Assembly (NCBI GenBank): GCA_039707655.1
Contig: CM077667.1
Coordinates: 540,620,222-540,684,221, forward strand
Length of the DNA: 64,000 nt
Direction of reading: 5' to 3'
Source: Elymus sibiricus
Lineage: Eukaryota > Streptophyta > Magnoliopsida > Poales > Poaceae
Below, in pieces: positions 46,828-60,214 of the stretch. A program made the translations under genes and the position numbers. Position 1 is the first letter of the stretch. Every line of letters begins with the position of its first letter. Below the pieces are notes generated by a model. That model saw only the letters and a program-made list of their open reading frames with translations, was not told the DNA's origin and ran no database searches.

Positions 46828-46951
46828 TGTTAGACTATGTATTTGTATAAGCTTCCGTATATACCCCTGTACTCTGTATACCCCTTATATATATGAGATA
46901 GCCACACCCCGTATTGGGTGTCGTGCAGTTTCCCAAACATTACGTTTTACA
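46828..46951 (+). repeat. 3' LTR of short-LTR Copia
   Basis: The 124 bp LTR runs TGTTAGACTATG to CGTTTTACA. It is followed by the target duplication TACCT (46952-46956). Confidence 0.93.
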
Positions 46952-47021
46952 TACCTATGGATTGAGCAAGATCCTTCAAGTAAGTTCTCATCGGTGCAAA
47001 AGCAATAAAAATTGCTCCTAA
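46952..47021 (+). repeat. Gypsy leader fragment, right half
   Basis: Continuation of 21710-22435 across the Copia insertion: TACCTATGGATTGAGCAAGA and following, to TTGCTCCTAA. It ends where the poly(T) of the LINE 3' end begins. Confidence 0.6.
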
Positions 47022-47559
47022 TTTTTTTGATCAAAAGGGGTTTCCCCCCTGCCCCATTTTATCGCATGAAGCAAAGCAGTCCAACAGGTTCAGCGCGCGC
47101 TGCTCCAAAACTGGACAACAGCCTAAAGAACAAGTCTGGCCTCATGGCCCCATAGCCTACTACAGCAAGAGAAAAAGTGTGACTGATATGAGAGCAGAAG
47201 TTCTCTCAAAGATAAACTTATATTTATTACAGCATCAAGAACCAAAGCTAAGGAGTCCATCATCAAAAGGTCATGTGCATTTAGTTCGTTTTCCTCAGCG
47301 ACGGCTCCACGACGCCTCCGACCTCCTCTTCATGCAATCCGCGGCACCTCTCCACGCCGTTTGTTCAGCAGGAGGATACATCTCTGCAGCAACACCGCAT
47401 GTGCATCGTCGCAGAGTACTTTCCAGTGGTTTAGGTAAACACTCAACTTGGCAAGAATGTATTTGACACTTCTCCATGTACGCCCCTGAAAGCAAAACTC
47501 ATTTCTCAGCTTCCATATGCTCCACAAGGAGGCAACAATAAGCAGATTAAGCACCAAAT

Positions 47560-50500
47560 TCCTTTTAGGATTACTCCATAACGCAAAAATATCACAAAAA
47601 CCAGTAATTTTACTAGTTACGAAAAATTCAGAGACAAAGTCCCATAGCTGCTAAGCAACCACACAATCAAAAAGAAGATGCTGGATAGATTCATCCTCTC
47701 CACAGAACAAACAAGTGATATCTTCTATTGGCCTACGTTTCACCAGATTATCTCGTGTAAGTACCTTATTGTATACACATAACCAAAGAAAAAACTTGAA
47801 TCTTCTACGGACAGACCACCTTCCATAATTTGTCACCAATAGCCGTATCACGCCCCCAAAGTTAATTTTAGTATACATCGATCTGATTGAATAAACCCCA
47901 TTAGGTTCTAGAGACCAAATAGGAGTATCAACTTCCTCAAGGAGAGGAAATTGACACACTAGCGCAACTAGCTCGTTCCAAAGATCCATCCCAGCATGAT
48001 CTACACATCTTCTACATGTTAACTTCAAATTAACGTCGTCCCAAACTTGTGGTACTGTGTTATCTTGTTGGTTACAAATCTTGAACAGGTCCCAGAATTG
48101 CACCTTAAGGGAACAATTCCCTGCCCAGGTGTCATACCAGAAGCTAATCAACTCTCCATTACCCAACTTACTCTTGTAAAAATTATTGGAAGCAGCAAAA
48201 GCCCAAGTAATACTCTTCCAAAGGGCTGAGCCTGTCTCCCCCTTGGCCCAAAAAATATTGGGAGCATCCACCCTATATTTATATGAGATAAAAAAATTCC
48301 AGTCTTTATCAGAACCATCATAGTAACGTTTCCCCCACGAGGCCAACAAGGCCATATTAAACTCCTTAATATTAGGAATACCAAGGCCTCCGAATTCCTT
48401 TTTTCTAGAAACCATACCCCAGTTAGCAAGGTGATATCTATGTTGATCACCCATGTTCCCCCAAAAGAAATGGGCCATTTGTGAATTAATTGCATTTATA
48501 GCCCATTTGGGAAATTTCAACATGGCCATAAGGTAAGCAGGTATACGAATAATACAAGCACACAAAAAAACACTTTTACCCCTATAGGTGAGAAATCTCC
48601 CCATCCATCCTGATAACCCCTTAATGATCCTATCAATTAGAGGTTATAAGTCTTCTCTTTTTAATTTGTCATAATGCAGAGGCACTCCCACGTACTTGAT
48701 AGGGAAAGAGCCCAATTTGAAACAAAATATCTGGGAAAATTCCTTAGCAATATCATCCTCTACGTTAATGGTCATGAGGTCACTTTTGTGGAAGTTTATT
48801 TTCATGCCCGAAAGGTTCTCAAAACATGATAGCAACCACTTAAAATTCCTGGCCTTGTCCATAGAATTTTCCAAGAAAAGGATAGTGTCATCTGCATACT
48901 GCAGGCTGACAACACCCCCTGGAATAACATGAGGCAGAAGCCCCGCAATTAAACCTTGATCTACTGCTTTTTGTAGCATTTTAGAAAAAAACATCCGCCA
49001 CTAAGTTAAATAGAAGGGGGGATGAAGGATCCCCTTGCTTAAGTCCTTTGCCCCCCACAAAGTGGGGGCATATCTCATCATTAATTTTCACACTAAAAGT
49101 GCTATTAACTAACATAGATTTAACCCATGACACCCATTTAGGACCAAAACCTCTAGATCTGAGCACGTCAAACAAAAAATCCCAACTAACTCTATCGTAT
49201 GCTTTCTCATAATCCAGTTTTAGCACCAAACCTTGGGTACGTGATCTTTTAATCTCATGAATGACCTCATGTGCCATAACTACACTTTCTAAAATAAATA
49301 TCCCTTTAATAAAGGTCGTTTGATTGGAAGAGATTATCCTATGCCCAATAGGGGAAATCCTATTAGTCATAGCTTTAGATAAAGTTTTCAAACCACAATT
49401 ACTCAAGTTGATAGGTCTGAATTTCTTCATATCTTTATCATCAACTTCTTTAGGAATAAGCACAATTATAGCAAAGTTCAATCTATGTAAATCTAAGGTA
49501 CCAACTTCAAAATCTCTGACTAAAGCCATAAAATCAGACTTAATCACTTCCCAAAAAGTCTGGTAAAACAAGAAAGAGAGCCCATCTGGGCCAGGGGCAT
49601 CATGTGCTTATGACCCAAAAATGGCCTCTTTGATCTCTTCTTCAGAAAAGTTTCTCTGAAGCATCTCATTCTCTTCTTCAGTCACTATTTCCTCTTCCTT
49701 CCAGAAGGAAGGTCCCAGATTTATGTCATGTTTACCTTCGAACCCAAATAAGTTCTTATAAAAAGAAGTGGCAACTTCTAACATATCTTTAGTAGTATGA
49801 ACTTGGCCATTCTCCCCAACTAATTCTACCAGATGATTTTTTCTATGTTTATGATTTGCTAGCGCATGAAAATAGGCATTGTTCTTATCCCCATCTTTAA
49901 TTCTGCGATCTCTCGACCTCTGCTATAGGGCAGTTTCTTCGTGTTGCCAAATATCTACTAATTCTTTTTTAATATCATTCATTCTATTAACATCACCAAC
50001 ATCTAGGTGGTTTTTCTCAGAGAACACATCAAGGATATCAAACTCTAATAAGAGTTCTTTCTTCTTTTTCGTAATCCCAACTTCTATGTTAATACTCCAG
50101 CCCTTGATATTCTCAAAGATGTCTGGTTTTATTCATCCAAATGTCAATCGCACTATTATCGGGGACAGAAGTACCCCAAACATCCTTAACTAAATCCCTA
50201 AACTCAGGTTGGTCCAGCCACCATTTTTCAAAACGAAATGGTTTTGGGGAGGTAACACTCCTAGCTCCTGTATCAATAATAAGAGGGGTGTGGTCACTGC
50301 CCACCCTGGGCAGAGCTGTCAATATTGACATGGGATAATGAGTATCCCAAGAAACCGAAACAAATACTCTGTCAATAGTAGCAAAGATAGGATTTTCCTG
50401 ATTATTTCTCTAGGTATAACTCCTATTAGCAATGTTTATTTCCATCAAAGCCCATTTATTAATCCAGTCATTATACAGATAGGCCAATTGCGAGTTAATC

Positions 50501-50963
50501 ACCCCATTGTTCTTATCAGTCACATATCTAACCAGATTAAAGTCTCCTCCAACAATCATTGGGTATGTAAGTGCAGACATAGTATCATGTAATTCAGTAA
50601 TGAATTCAAGTTTCAACTCATTATATGCAGTACCATAAACTACGACAAGATGCCAAGTAAAACCATCACTCTTATTTCTAATCGTTACAACAATACAATA
50701 TTTTTTATTAGTAAAACCAATAATTTCAAAAAGATCATTCTTCAGACCCACAAGGATCCCCCCCGCGGTGTTGACAGAAGGCAGAACGTGCCAACTAAAA
50801 TCATTCCTGCCTGCAATACTACTAAGGATATGACTTCAATATTCTCTCTTTTGGTTTCATAGAAACCAACCAAATCAATGTTATTATTGTTTAAAAAGTC
50901 CTCCAGGCACTGTATTTTACCAGGTTGCCCTACACCACGAACATTCCAAAAAGCATCAATCAT
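47560..50963 (-). pseudogene. LINE ORF2: endonuclease and reverse transcriptase
   Basis: ORF2 nicks target DNA and copies the LINE RNA at the nick. It starts MIDAFWNVRGVGQPGKIQCL (50963). The endonuclease shows GFYETKRE, GGDFNLVRYV (about 50540) and GSDHTPLI (about 50285). The reverse transcriptase has FRPINLSNCGLKTLSKAM, LDYEKAYDRVSWDFL, GLKQGDPSSPLLFNL and the catalytic YADDTILF (about 48880-48905). The C-terminal region (47651-48604) is open for 317 codons and ends with the zinc-binding WSVRRRFKFFLWLCVYNKVL ... CLFCGEDESIQHLLFDC. Frameshifts near 50745, 50400, 49000 and 48640 and stops between them make it inactive. Confidence 0.87.
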
Positions 50964-52408
50964 TTAATTTTGAATGGGTGTGACAAGCCACAAGGCTCTC
51001 TTTTAGTTTGAATAACAGGGCTATCCACCTCCAGATCAGCAGTGCCCCCTGATCTAGGAGGAGATATTTGCCCAGTCTCAACAGAGGCCACATCAATGTC
51101 TTCCTCTCCTAATTCCAAATTATCTGGGAGAACAATCTCAGGGTTAGCATCAGCAAATTGTAGGCATCTAATTTTCTCCTCACAAATCAGTTCCTGAATG
51201 ATATTCTCTTGTTCCTCATCATTTTTTCCAATGCATAATTCAACCTTATTAATATGCGATGCTAGAATATTAGGATCAATGTTAGCAAAAGATTTACCTT
51301 TGAAAGTAGATGGAATTTCCAGGTTTTTCTTCTGTATAAGAAGCAGCTTTGTCCATAATTTTGACATCACCATGATTCCTGGTTTTGGGCCTCTTGGCAA
51401 GTATGGGCCCCCAAGTTTTTGTGCTAGTATTCAGTTTTTTCTTAGCTTTTGTTTCCTTCTCCAGAGTTTCAAACAAAGATCTCTTCACATATCCCAGAGC
51501 AGCTGCTATGTCTTCAGGCAAACATTGCAACTCAGTGTTCATTTCCACTTCCTCTTCATTAGATTCAGCCATTTCAAACCTGCTGAGTTGCTTAGAGCAG
51601 TAATCCAGATGGACTGACATAGGTATCGATCCTGCACAAGCAGGGGACACTTTGTTCATGATTGGGTTGTTTTCTTCCATGTATTATAATCACCCACCAT
51701 CTTCTGAGGTGAGGAGTTCCTGGTTTCCTCCACAAAAACCTCATGAACTTCATCATCAAGGATGTGTGGATGAAATTCAACTGCAAAAATAGCTCTCGTC
51801 TAAATAGTTTTGCTTGCATCTGCAGAAGCAGTACATTTGTTGGAGCAATTTGCCTTGTCTAATTCATCAATTGTATCGTCTTCACCATCATCTTCCAAAC
51901 CATATTTATCAGGGTGTTTGTCTGTATCATCTTCAGCTCCATCTATATTATCCAAATCAGGGTCCAGGTCATCTCCATCAGACTCCTCTTCACTTTGGTC
52001 AAAACCTTCCACAGTGAAAAACAGAATATATAGCTTCCTTTTCATTTCCACCAGTCTCTCAAAGGGAATTTTTTTGGGATCTCTGCAAGCCACTTTGATT
52101 CTGACAGTTTCATAGAAACTTTTGAAAATGCATTCCAGTCCACATCTACCAGAATACCAAAACAAGCAGCAACTTGAGCAAATACTTTCCAAGCACACCA
52201 TTTGGGGGGAATTCCCTCTATCTGCACACAAGCTTCTGTTAATTCACCAAAAGGATCAAGCATGCCCTGCCATTCACAGATCTTGACTGAAACTCCATCA
52301 ATTGGTAAATCAAAAGCAGAGAATTCAATCAAGTCATTGACATTTTTCTAAGGTGGGAATCTCAGTAACAATTTCTTGTCCTCTAACTCCCTGATCTGCC
52401 AAGGCCAC
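50960..52408 (-). pseudogene. LINE ORF1, broken and 5' truncated
   Basis: ORF1 proteins of plant L1-type LINEs bind the element's RNA. The visible N-terminal part contains DLPIDGVSVKICEWQGMLDP and VQIEGIPPKWCAWKVFAQVA, typical of the DUF4283 domain. A frameshift near 52130 is followed by IPFERLVEMKRKLYILFFTV and a strongly acidic Asp/Glu-rich segment (about 51830-51990). A Lys-rich region comes next. The last frame (50960-51400) ends four bases into the start of ORF2, an ATGA-type overlap. The true N-terminus was lost at the Gypsy junction at 52408. Confidence 0.75.
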
Positions 52409-53455
52409 TGATGACCCACAAGTATAAGGGATCAATCGTAGTCCTTTCGATAAGTAAGACTGTCGAACCCAACAAGGAGCAGAAGGAAATGAAAAGCGGT
52501 TTTTAGCAAGGTACTCTCTGCAAGTGATGTAAGTAACAATAATAGATAGTTTTGTAGCAAGATAATTCATAACAAGTGACAAGTAACAATAGTAGCAAAG
52601 GTGCAGCAAGGTAGCCCAATCCTTTTTGTAGCAAAGGACAGGCCTGAAAGTACTCTTATATTAAGCAAGCGCTCCCGAGGACACATGGGAATTTCTGTCT
52701 AGTCATGTTCATCATGTTGAGTTGATTCGCGTTCACTACTTTGATAATTTGATATGTGGGTGGACTGGTGCTAGGGTGTTGTTCTTACTTGAACTAACAA
52801 CCTACTTATGATTACCCCCTCTCGCAAACATCTGCAACTACGAAATAAGAATTAAGATGAATCTAACCATAGCATGAAACATGTGGATACAAATCGGCCG
52901 CTTATGAAGCAACGCATAAATTTGGGTTTAAGCTTTTGTCACTCTAGCAACCCATCATCTACTTGTTACTCCACAATGACTTCCCTTAGGGCCATAACAT
53001 GGTGAAATGTCATGTAGTCGATGTTCACATGACACCACTAAGAGAAGTAGCAACATACATATCATCAACATATCGAACGAATACCAACTTAACATGATTA
53101 CTTATAACAAGACTTCTCCCATGTCCTCAGGAACAATAGTAACTACTCACACCTCATCACCATATTCAAGATCAGAGGTGTAATAATCATAATTAAGGAT
53201 CTGAACATAATGTCTTCCACCAAGTAATCCAACAAGCATCAACTACAAGATTTAATCAACACAACTAGTAACCCACACGTACCAATCTGAGGTTTTGAGA
53301 CAAAGATTGAATACAAGAGATGAGCTAGGGTTGGAGATGAGATGGTGCTGGTGAAGATGTTGATGAGGATTGGTCCTCCCACGAAGGAGGAAGCATGGGT
53401 GATGACGATGGCTTCGATCTCCCCCTCCCGTAGAGGAATTTCCCCAGCTGAATCT

Positions 53456-55187
53456 TGTTGGGGAACGTTGCATGGGAAACAAAAAATTACCTACGCACAC
53501 GCAAGATCTATCCATGGTGATGAGCATCTACGAGAGGGAGAGTGGATCTACATACCCTTGTAGATCGCTAAGCGGGAAGCATTTAAGAAACTATTCCAAT
53601 CACGATCTAGTGCCGAACGGACGGCACCTCCGCGTTCAGCACACGTACAGCTCGATGACGATCTCCGCCTTCTTGATTCAGCAAGAGGGAGCGGAGAGGT
53701 AGAAGAGTTCTCCGGCAGCGCGATGGCACGGCGGCGGTGGTGGTGAAACTATTCCAGCAGGGCTTCGCCTAAGCGCTGCTGAAAACTAGAGGATTTGATC
53801 TATCGGGGAGAGAGGGTTGCACTGTGGCTAGGGTTTCTTGTGTTGCTGCCCTCTCTCCCCTCTAGTATATATAGGAGGGAGGGGAGGGGCTGGCCGACCT
53901 AGGGATCCTCCTAGGAGTCGGCCGAAGGAGGTGGAGGTGGAGGAGTCCACCTCCAATCCTACTCCTAGTAGGATTCCTTCCCTTCCCCACTTGGACTTTC
54001 CTTTCCCCAAAATTCCAGCCGCATAGGTCCACTTGGCCTGGCCGCCCAGCTCACCAGGGGCTGGTGCGCCACCCTAAGGCCCATGTGGCCCTCTTGGGGT
54101 GTGGTGGGTCCACTTGGTGGACCCCCGGAACCCATTCGTCACTCCCGGTACACTACCGGAAATGCCCGAAACTTTTCCGGAGTTCAAACACCACTTTCCT
54201 ATATATCAATCTTTACCTCCGGACCATTCCGGAGCTCCTCGTGACATCCGGGATCTCATCCGGGACTCCGAACAACCTTCGGTCACCAACATAGATAACT
54301 CAACTATACCGAAACGTCACCGAACCTTAAGTGTGCAGACCTTGCGGGTTCGAGAACTATGTAGACATGACCGAGACACCTCTACGGTCAATAACCAATA
54401 GCGGGACCTGGATTTCCATATTGGTTCCTACATATTCTACGAAGATCTTTATCGGTTGAACCTGTATGTCAAGGATTCAGTTAATCCCGTATGCTGTTCC
54501 CTTTGTTCTTCGGTATGTTACTTGCCCGAGATTTGATCGTCGGTATCTCTATACCTAGTTCAATCTCGTTACCGGCAAGTCTCTTTACTCATTCCGTAAT
54601 GCAAGATCCCGTGGCTAACACTTTATTCACATTGCTTGCAAGGCTTGTTGTGATGTTGTATTACCGAGTGGGCCCCGAGATACCTCTCCGTCACATGGAG
54701 TAACAAATCCCAGTCTTGATCCATGCCCACTTAACAGACACCCTCGGAGATACCCGTAGAGCATCTTTATAGTCACCCAGTTACGTTGCGACGTTTGATA
54801 CACACAAGGTACTCCTCCGGTGTCAGTGAGTTGCATGATCTCATGGTCATAGGAACAGATACTTGACATGCAGAAAACTATAGCAATAAACTGACACGAT
54901 CATATGCTACGTTCATTGTTTGGGTCTTCTCCATCACATCATTCTCCTAATGATGTGATCCTGTTATCAAATGACATCTCATGTCTATGGCTAGGAAACC
55001 TTGACCATCTTTGATCAACAAGCTAGTCTACTAGAGGCATATTAGGGACACAGTGTTGTCTATGTACCCACACATGTATTTGAGTTTCCAATCAATACAA
55101 TTCTAGCATGGATAATAAACGATTATCATGAACAAGGAAATATGATAATAACTAATTTATTATTGCCTCTAGGGCATATTTCCAACA
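53456..55187 (-). repeat. 3' LTR of Angela
   Basis: The 1732 bp LTR lacks about 50 bp that the 5' LTR has (near 60345-60405) and carries about 48 bp (54008-54060) that the 5' LTR lacks. A TATATATA promoter motif lies near 53866-53874. Confidence 0.92.
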
Positions 55188-58100
55188 TTCTCCCACTTGC
55201 ACTAGAGTCAATAATCTAGCTCACATCGCTATGTGATTTACATTGTTATGAATCTCACACCCAATGAGTTCTAGGGTTCGATCATGTTTTGCATGTGAAA
55301 GAGGTTTTAGTCAACGGGTCTGCGACATTCAGATCCGTGTGTACTTTGCAAATCTATATGTCATACTATAGATGCTACCACGCTTCACTTGGAGCTATTC
55401 CAAATGACAGCTCCACTATACGTATCTGGACTGCTACTCAGAGTCGTCCGGATAGGTGTCAAAGCTTGCATCGACGTAACCCTTTACGATGAACTCTTTA
55501 TCACCTCCATAATCGAGAAACATTTCCTTAGTCCTCTAGTTACTAAGGATAATCTTGACCGATGTCCAGTGATCCACTCCTGGACCACTCTTGTACCCCT
55601 TGATAGACTCATGGCAAGGCACACACCAGGTGCGGTACACAGCATGGCATACTATATAGAGCCTATGGATAAGTCATAGGAGACGACCTTCGTCCTCTCT
55701 CTTTCTTCTGCCATGGTCGAGCTTTGAGTCTCACTCAACTTCACACCTTACAAATCAGGCAAGAACTCTTTCTTTGACTGGTCCATTTTGAACTCTTTCA
55801 AAATCTTGTCAAGGTATGTACTCATTGAAAGTCTTATCAGACGTCTTGATCTATCTCTATAGATCCTGATGCCCAATATTTAAGTAACTTCATTCAGGTC
55901 TTCCTTTGAAAAACTCCTTTCAAACAACCCTTTATGCTTTCCAGAAATTCTACATCATTTGCAATCAACAATATGTCATCCACATATACTTATCAGAAAT
56001 TCTATAGTGCTCCCACTCACTTTATTGCAAATACAAGTTTCTCATAAACTTTGTATAGACCCAAAAACTTTGATCACCTCATCAAAGCGTATATTCCAAC
56101 TCCGAGATGCTTGCTCCTGTCCATTGAAGGATCGCTGTAGCTTGCATACATTTAAGCATCCTTAGGACTGACAAAACCTTCCGGTTGTATCACATACAAC
56201 CTTTCCTCACGGATACCGTTAAGGAAATTATGTTTTGACCTCCATCTGCCAGATTTCATAATCGAAAAATGCAGCAACTGCTAACATAATTCCAATAGAC
56301 TTTAGCATCGCTACGGGTGAGAAAGTCTCATCGTAGTCAACTCCTTGAACTTGTCGGAAACTTCTTTGCGACAAGTCGAGCTTTATAAATGGTGACATTT
56401 ACCATCAGCGTCTGTCTTCTTCTTAAAGGTCCATTTGTACTCAACGGCCTGCCGTTCAACAGGCAAGTCTACCAAAGTCCATACTTGGTTTTCATACAAG
56501 GATCCTATCTCGGATTTCATGGCTCCTAGCCATTTGTTGGAATCCGGGCCCACCATCACTTCTTCATAGCTCGTAGGTTCACTGTTGTCTAACAACATGA
56601 CCTCCAAGACAGGATTGCTGTACCATTCAGGGGCGGCATGATTCCTTGTCGACCTACGAGGCCTGGTAGTAACTTGATCCGAAGTGTCATGATCATCATC
56701 ATTAACTTCCTCTTCATTTGGTGTAGGCGCCACAGAAACATCTTTCTGCGTCGTGCTACTATCCAACTGAAGTGACGGTTCAATAACCTCATCAAGTTCT
56801 ACCTTCCTCCCACTCAATTCTTTTGAGAGAAACTCTTTCTCGAGAAAGGACCCGTTTTAGCAACAAACACTTTGCCCTCGGATCTGAGATAGAAGGTATA
56901 CCCAACTGTTTCCTTAGGGTATCCTATGAAGATGCACCTTTCCGCTTTGGGTTCGAGTTTATCAGACATAAGCGTCGCATTCCCAAACTCTGAGAAATGA
57001 CAGCTTAGGTTTCTGCCAAACCAAAATTCGTACGGTGTCATCTCAACGGACTTAGATGGTGCCCTATTTTAAAGTGAATGTAGTTGTCTCTAATGAAAAA
57101 CCCCAAAACGATAGTGGCAAATCGATAAGAGACATCATAGTACGTACCATATCCAATAGAGCACGACTACGACGTTCGAACACACCATCACACTATGGTG
57201 TTCCAGGCGGCGTGAGTTGTGAAACAACTTCCACATTGTCTTAAGTTGCATACCAAACTCGTAACTCGGATATTCTCCTCCACGATCATATCGTAGACAT
57301 TTTATCTTCTTGTCACGATGATCTCAAACTTCACTCTGAATTTGTTTGAACTTTGCCAACGTTTCAGACTTGTGTTTCAGTAAGTAAATATACCCATATC
57401 TACTCAAATCATCAGTGAAGGTAGGAAAATAACAATATCCATCGCACGCTACAACACTCATTGGACCGAATACATCAACATGTATCATTTCCAATGAGTC
57501 ACTTGCCCGCTCCATCATACCGGAAAACGAGGTCTTAGTCATCTTGCCCATGAGGCATGGTCCGCATGTCTCAACCGATTCGAAATCGAATGAGTCCAAA
57601 GATCCATTAGCATGGAGTTTCTTCATGCGCTTTACACCAATATGACATTTAGCGGCAGTGCCACAAGTATGTGGTACTATCATTATTAACTTTGAATCTT
57701 TTGGCATCAATATTATGAACATGTGTATCACTACGATCAAGATTCAATAAACCATTCTCATTGGGTGCATGACCATTGAAGGTTTTATTCATGTAAACAG
57801 AATAACCATTATTCTCTAACTTAAATGAATAACCGTATTGCAATAAACATGATCTAATCACGTTCATGCTCAACGCAAACACCAAATAACATTTATTTAG
57901 GTTCATCACTAATCCCGAAGGTAGAGAGAGCGTGCGATGGTGATCACATCAACCTTGGAAACACTTCCAACACTCATCGTCACCTCACCTTTAGCTAGCC
58001 TCCATTTATTCCGTAGCTTTTATTTCGAGTTACTAACATTTAGCAACCGAACCGGTATCCAATACCCAAGTGCTACTAGGAGTACCAGTAAGGTACAGAT

Positions 58101-60214
58101 CAATAACACGTATATCAAATATACTACTGTCGACGTTGCCAGCCTTCTTATCTACCAAGTATCTAGGGTTGTTTCGCTTCAGCGACCGTTCTCCTCATAA
58201 TAGAAGCACTTAGTCTCGGGTTTGGGTTCAACCTTGGGTTTCTTCACTCGAGCAGCAATTGACTTGCCATCCATGAAATTTCCCTCCTTGCCCTTGCCCT
58301 TCTTGAAACTAGTGGTTTCACTAACCATCAACACTTGATGCTCCTTCTTGATTTCTACCTTCGCGGTGTCAAACATCGCGAATAGCTCAGGGATCATTAT
58401 TTCCATCCCTGGCATTTTATAGTTCATCACGAAGCTCTAGTAGCTTAGTGACAGTGACTTGGAGAACTATATCAATCACTATCTTATCTGGAAGATCAAC
58501 TCCCACTCGATTCAAGAGATTGTAGCACCCAGACAATCTGAGCACATGCTCACCGATTGAGCTATTCTCCTTCATCTTGCAGGCAAAGAATCTTGTTGGA
58601 GGTCTCATAACTCTCAACATGGGCACGAGCCTGAGATCCCAATTTCAGCTCTTAGAACATCTCATATGTTCCGTGACGTTCAAAACGTTTTGGAGCCTCA
58701 ATTTTAAGCCGTAATGCATGACGCACTGAACTATCAAGTAGTCATCAGAACGTGCCTGTCAGATGTTCACAACATCTACAGACGACGCTTGAGGGGGTGG
58801 CGCACCTAGCGGTGCATTAAGGACATAAGCCTTCTGTGCAGCAATGAGGACAATCCTCAGATCACAGACCTAGTCCGCATTATTGCTACCATCATCTTTC
58901 AATTCTATTTCTCTAGGAACATATAAAAAATTCAAGGGAGCTACAGCGCGAGCTAGTAATCAACAACATAATTTGCAAAGATATTTTGACTATGTTCATG
59001 ATAATGAGTTCAATTAATCATATTACTTAAGAACTCCCACTCAAATTGACATCCCTCTGGTCATTCGAGTGTCACATGATCCAAATTCACCAACCCAAGT
59101 CCGATCATCACGTGAGATGAGGTGGTTTCAATGGTGAACATCTTCATGTTGATCATATCTACTATATGACTCATGTTCGACCTTTCGGTCTCTTGTGTTC
59201 CGAGGCCATGTCTGTACATGCTAGGCTCGTCAAGTTTAACCCGAGTGTTCCGCTTGTGCAACACTGGCTTGCACCCGATGTATGCGAACGTAGAGTCTAT
59301 CACACCCGATCATCACGTGGTGTCTCGAAACGACGAACTTTCGCAACGGTGCACACTCGGGGAGAACACAATTTTATCTTGAAATTTTAGTGAGGGATCA
59401 CCTTATAATGCTACCGTCGTCCTAAGCAAAATAAGATGCATAAAAGGATTAACATCACATGCAAATCATAAGTGACATGATATGGCCATGAACTTGTGCT
59501 TTTGATCTCCATCTTTCAAAGCACCGGCATGATCTCCATCGTCACTAGCATGACACCATGATCTCCATCATCTTGATCTCCATCAACGTGTCGCCATGAG
59601 GTTGTTGCGCCAATTGTTGCTTCCACGATTATTGCTAACTCATAGCGATAAAGTAAAGCAAAAACGGCAAAAATTAATTAAAGACAACCCTATGGCTCCT
59701 GCCGGTTGCCGTACTCATCGACATGGAAGTCGTGATATTCTATACAATACATGATCATCTCATACATCACATATATCTCATCATGTAATTGGCCAAATCA
59801 CATCACAACATACCCTGCAAAAACAAGTTAGACGTCCTCTAATTGTTGTTGCATGTTTTACGTGGCTGCTATGGGTATCTAGCAAGAACGATTCTTACCT
59901 ACGCAAAAACCACAACGGTGATACACAAATTGCTATTCAACCTTCTCAAGGACCGCCTTTGTCAAATCCGATCCAACTAAAGTAGGAGAGACAGACACCC
60001 ACAAGCCATCTTTATGCAACAAAGTTACATGTCAGTTGATGGAACCGGTCTCTCGTAAGCGTACGAGTAATGTTGGTCCGGGCCGCTTCATCCCACAATA
60101 CCGCTGAATCAAGAAAAGACCAAGGGAGGAAGCAATATGAATATCAACGCCCACAAACTCCTTTGTGTTCTACTCGTGATCTCATCTACACATAGACCTA
60201 GCTCATGATGCCAC
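55188..60214 (-). pseudogene. Angela gag-pol remains
   Basis: Minus-strand islands in order: gag (about 58920-58180, with LSGCYNLLNRVGVDLP and a knuckle CFYYEENG whose second Cys is Tyr); protease region near 58080; integrase (57909-57324, with CHIGVKRMKKLHANG, CGPCLMGKMTK and DVFGPMSVVAC); integrase C-terminus (57041-56814, FIGYPKETVGYTFY); and the reverse transcriptase start (56817-56383, WLGAMKSEIGSLYENQVWTL). From 56380 to 55188 the RT and RNase H remain only as broken fragments. The right part (about 58950-60214) is untranslated leader, also present at 14623-15163. Confidence 0.85.

Larger units (their letters stand above)
22436..46951 (+). mobile_element. Short-LTR Copia retrotransposon, split by two nested elements
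   Basis: The outer boundaries are exact: TSD TACCT at 22431-22435 and 46952-46956, LTRs of 130 and 124 bp, a primer-binding site after the left LTR and a purine tract before the right LTR. Without the nested elements E2 and E3 and their duplicated target bases, the element is about 5303 bp. It encodes gag and pol on the plus strand in the order gag, protease, integrase, reverse transcriptase, RNase H. Damage includes frameshifts in gag (about 23664), before the RT linker (about 34780) and at the end of RT (about 36478), plus stops at 34474-34476 and 35636-35638. E2 sits in the protease active site and E3 between the RT and RNase H regions. Confidence 0.93.
47021..52408 (-). mobile_element. 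L1-type LINE, 5' truncated by a Gypsy insertion
   Basis: This non-LTR retrotransposon lies on the minus strand. Its 3' end is marked by a short A run on the minus strand (47022-47028), against the Gypsy leader. In 5' to 3' order it holds an ORF1 with a DUF4283-like RNA-binding region, an ORF2 with an apurinic-type endonuclease, a reverse transcriptase and a zf-RVT region. All are broken by several frameshifts and stops. The upstream end stops at 52408, exactly where a Gypsy LTR begins, so the remainder should lie beyond the right edge. Confidence 0.88.
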
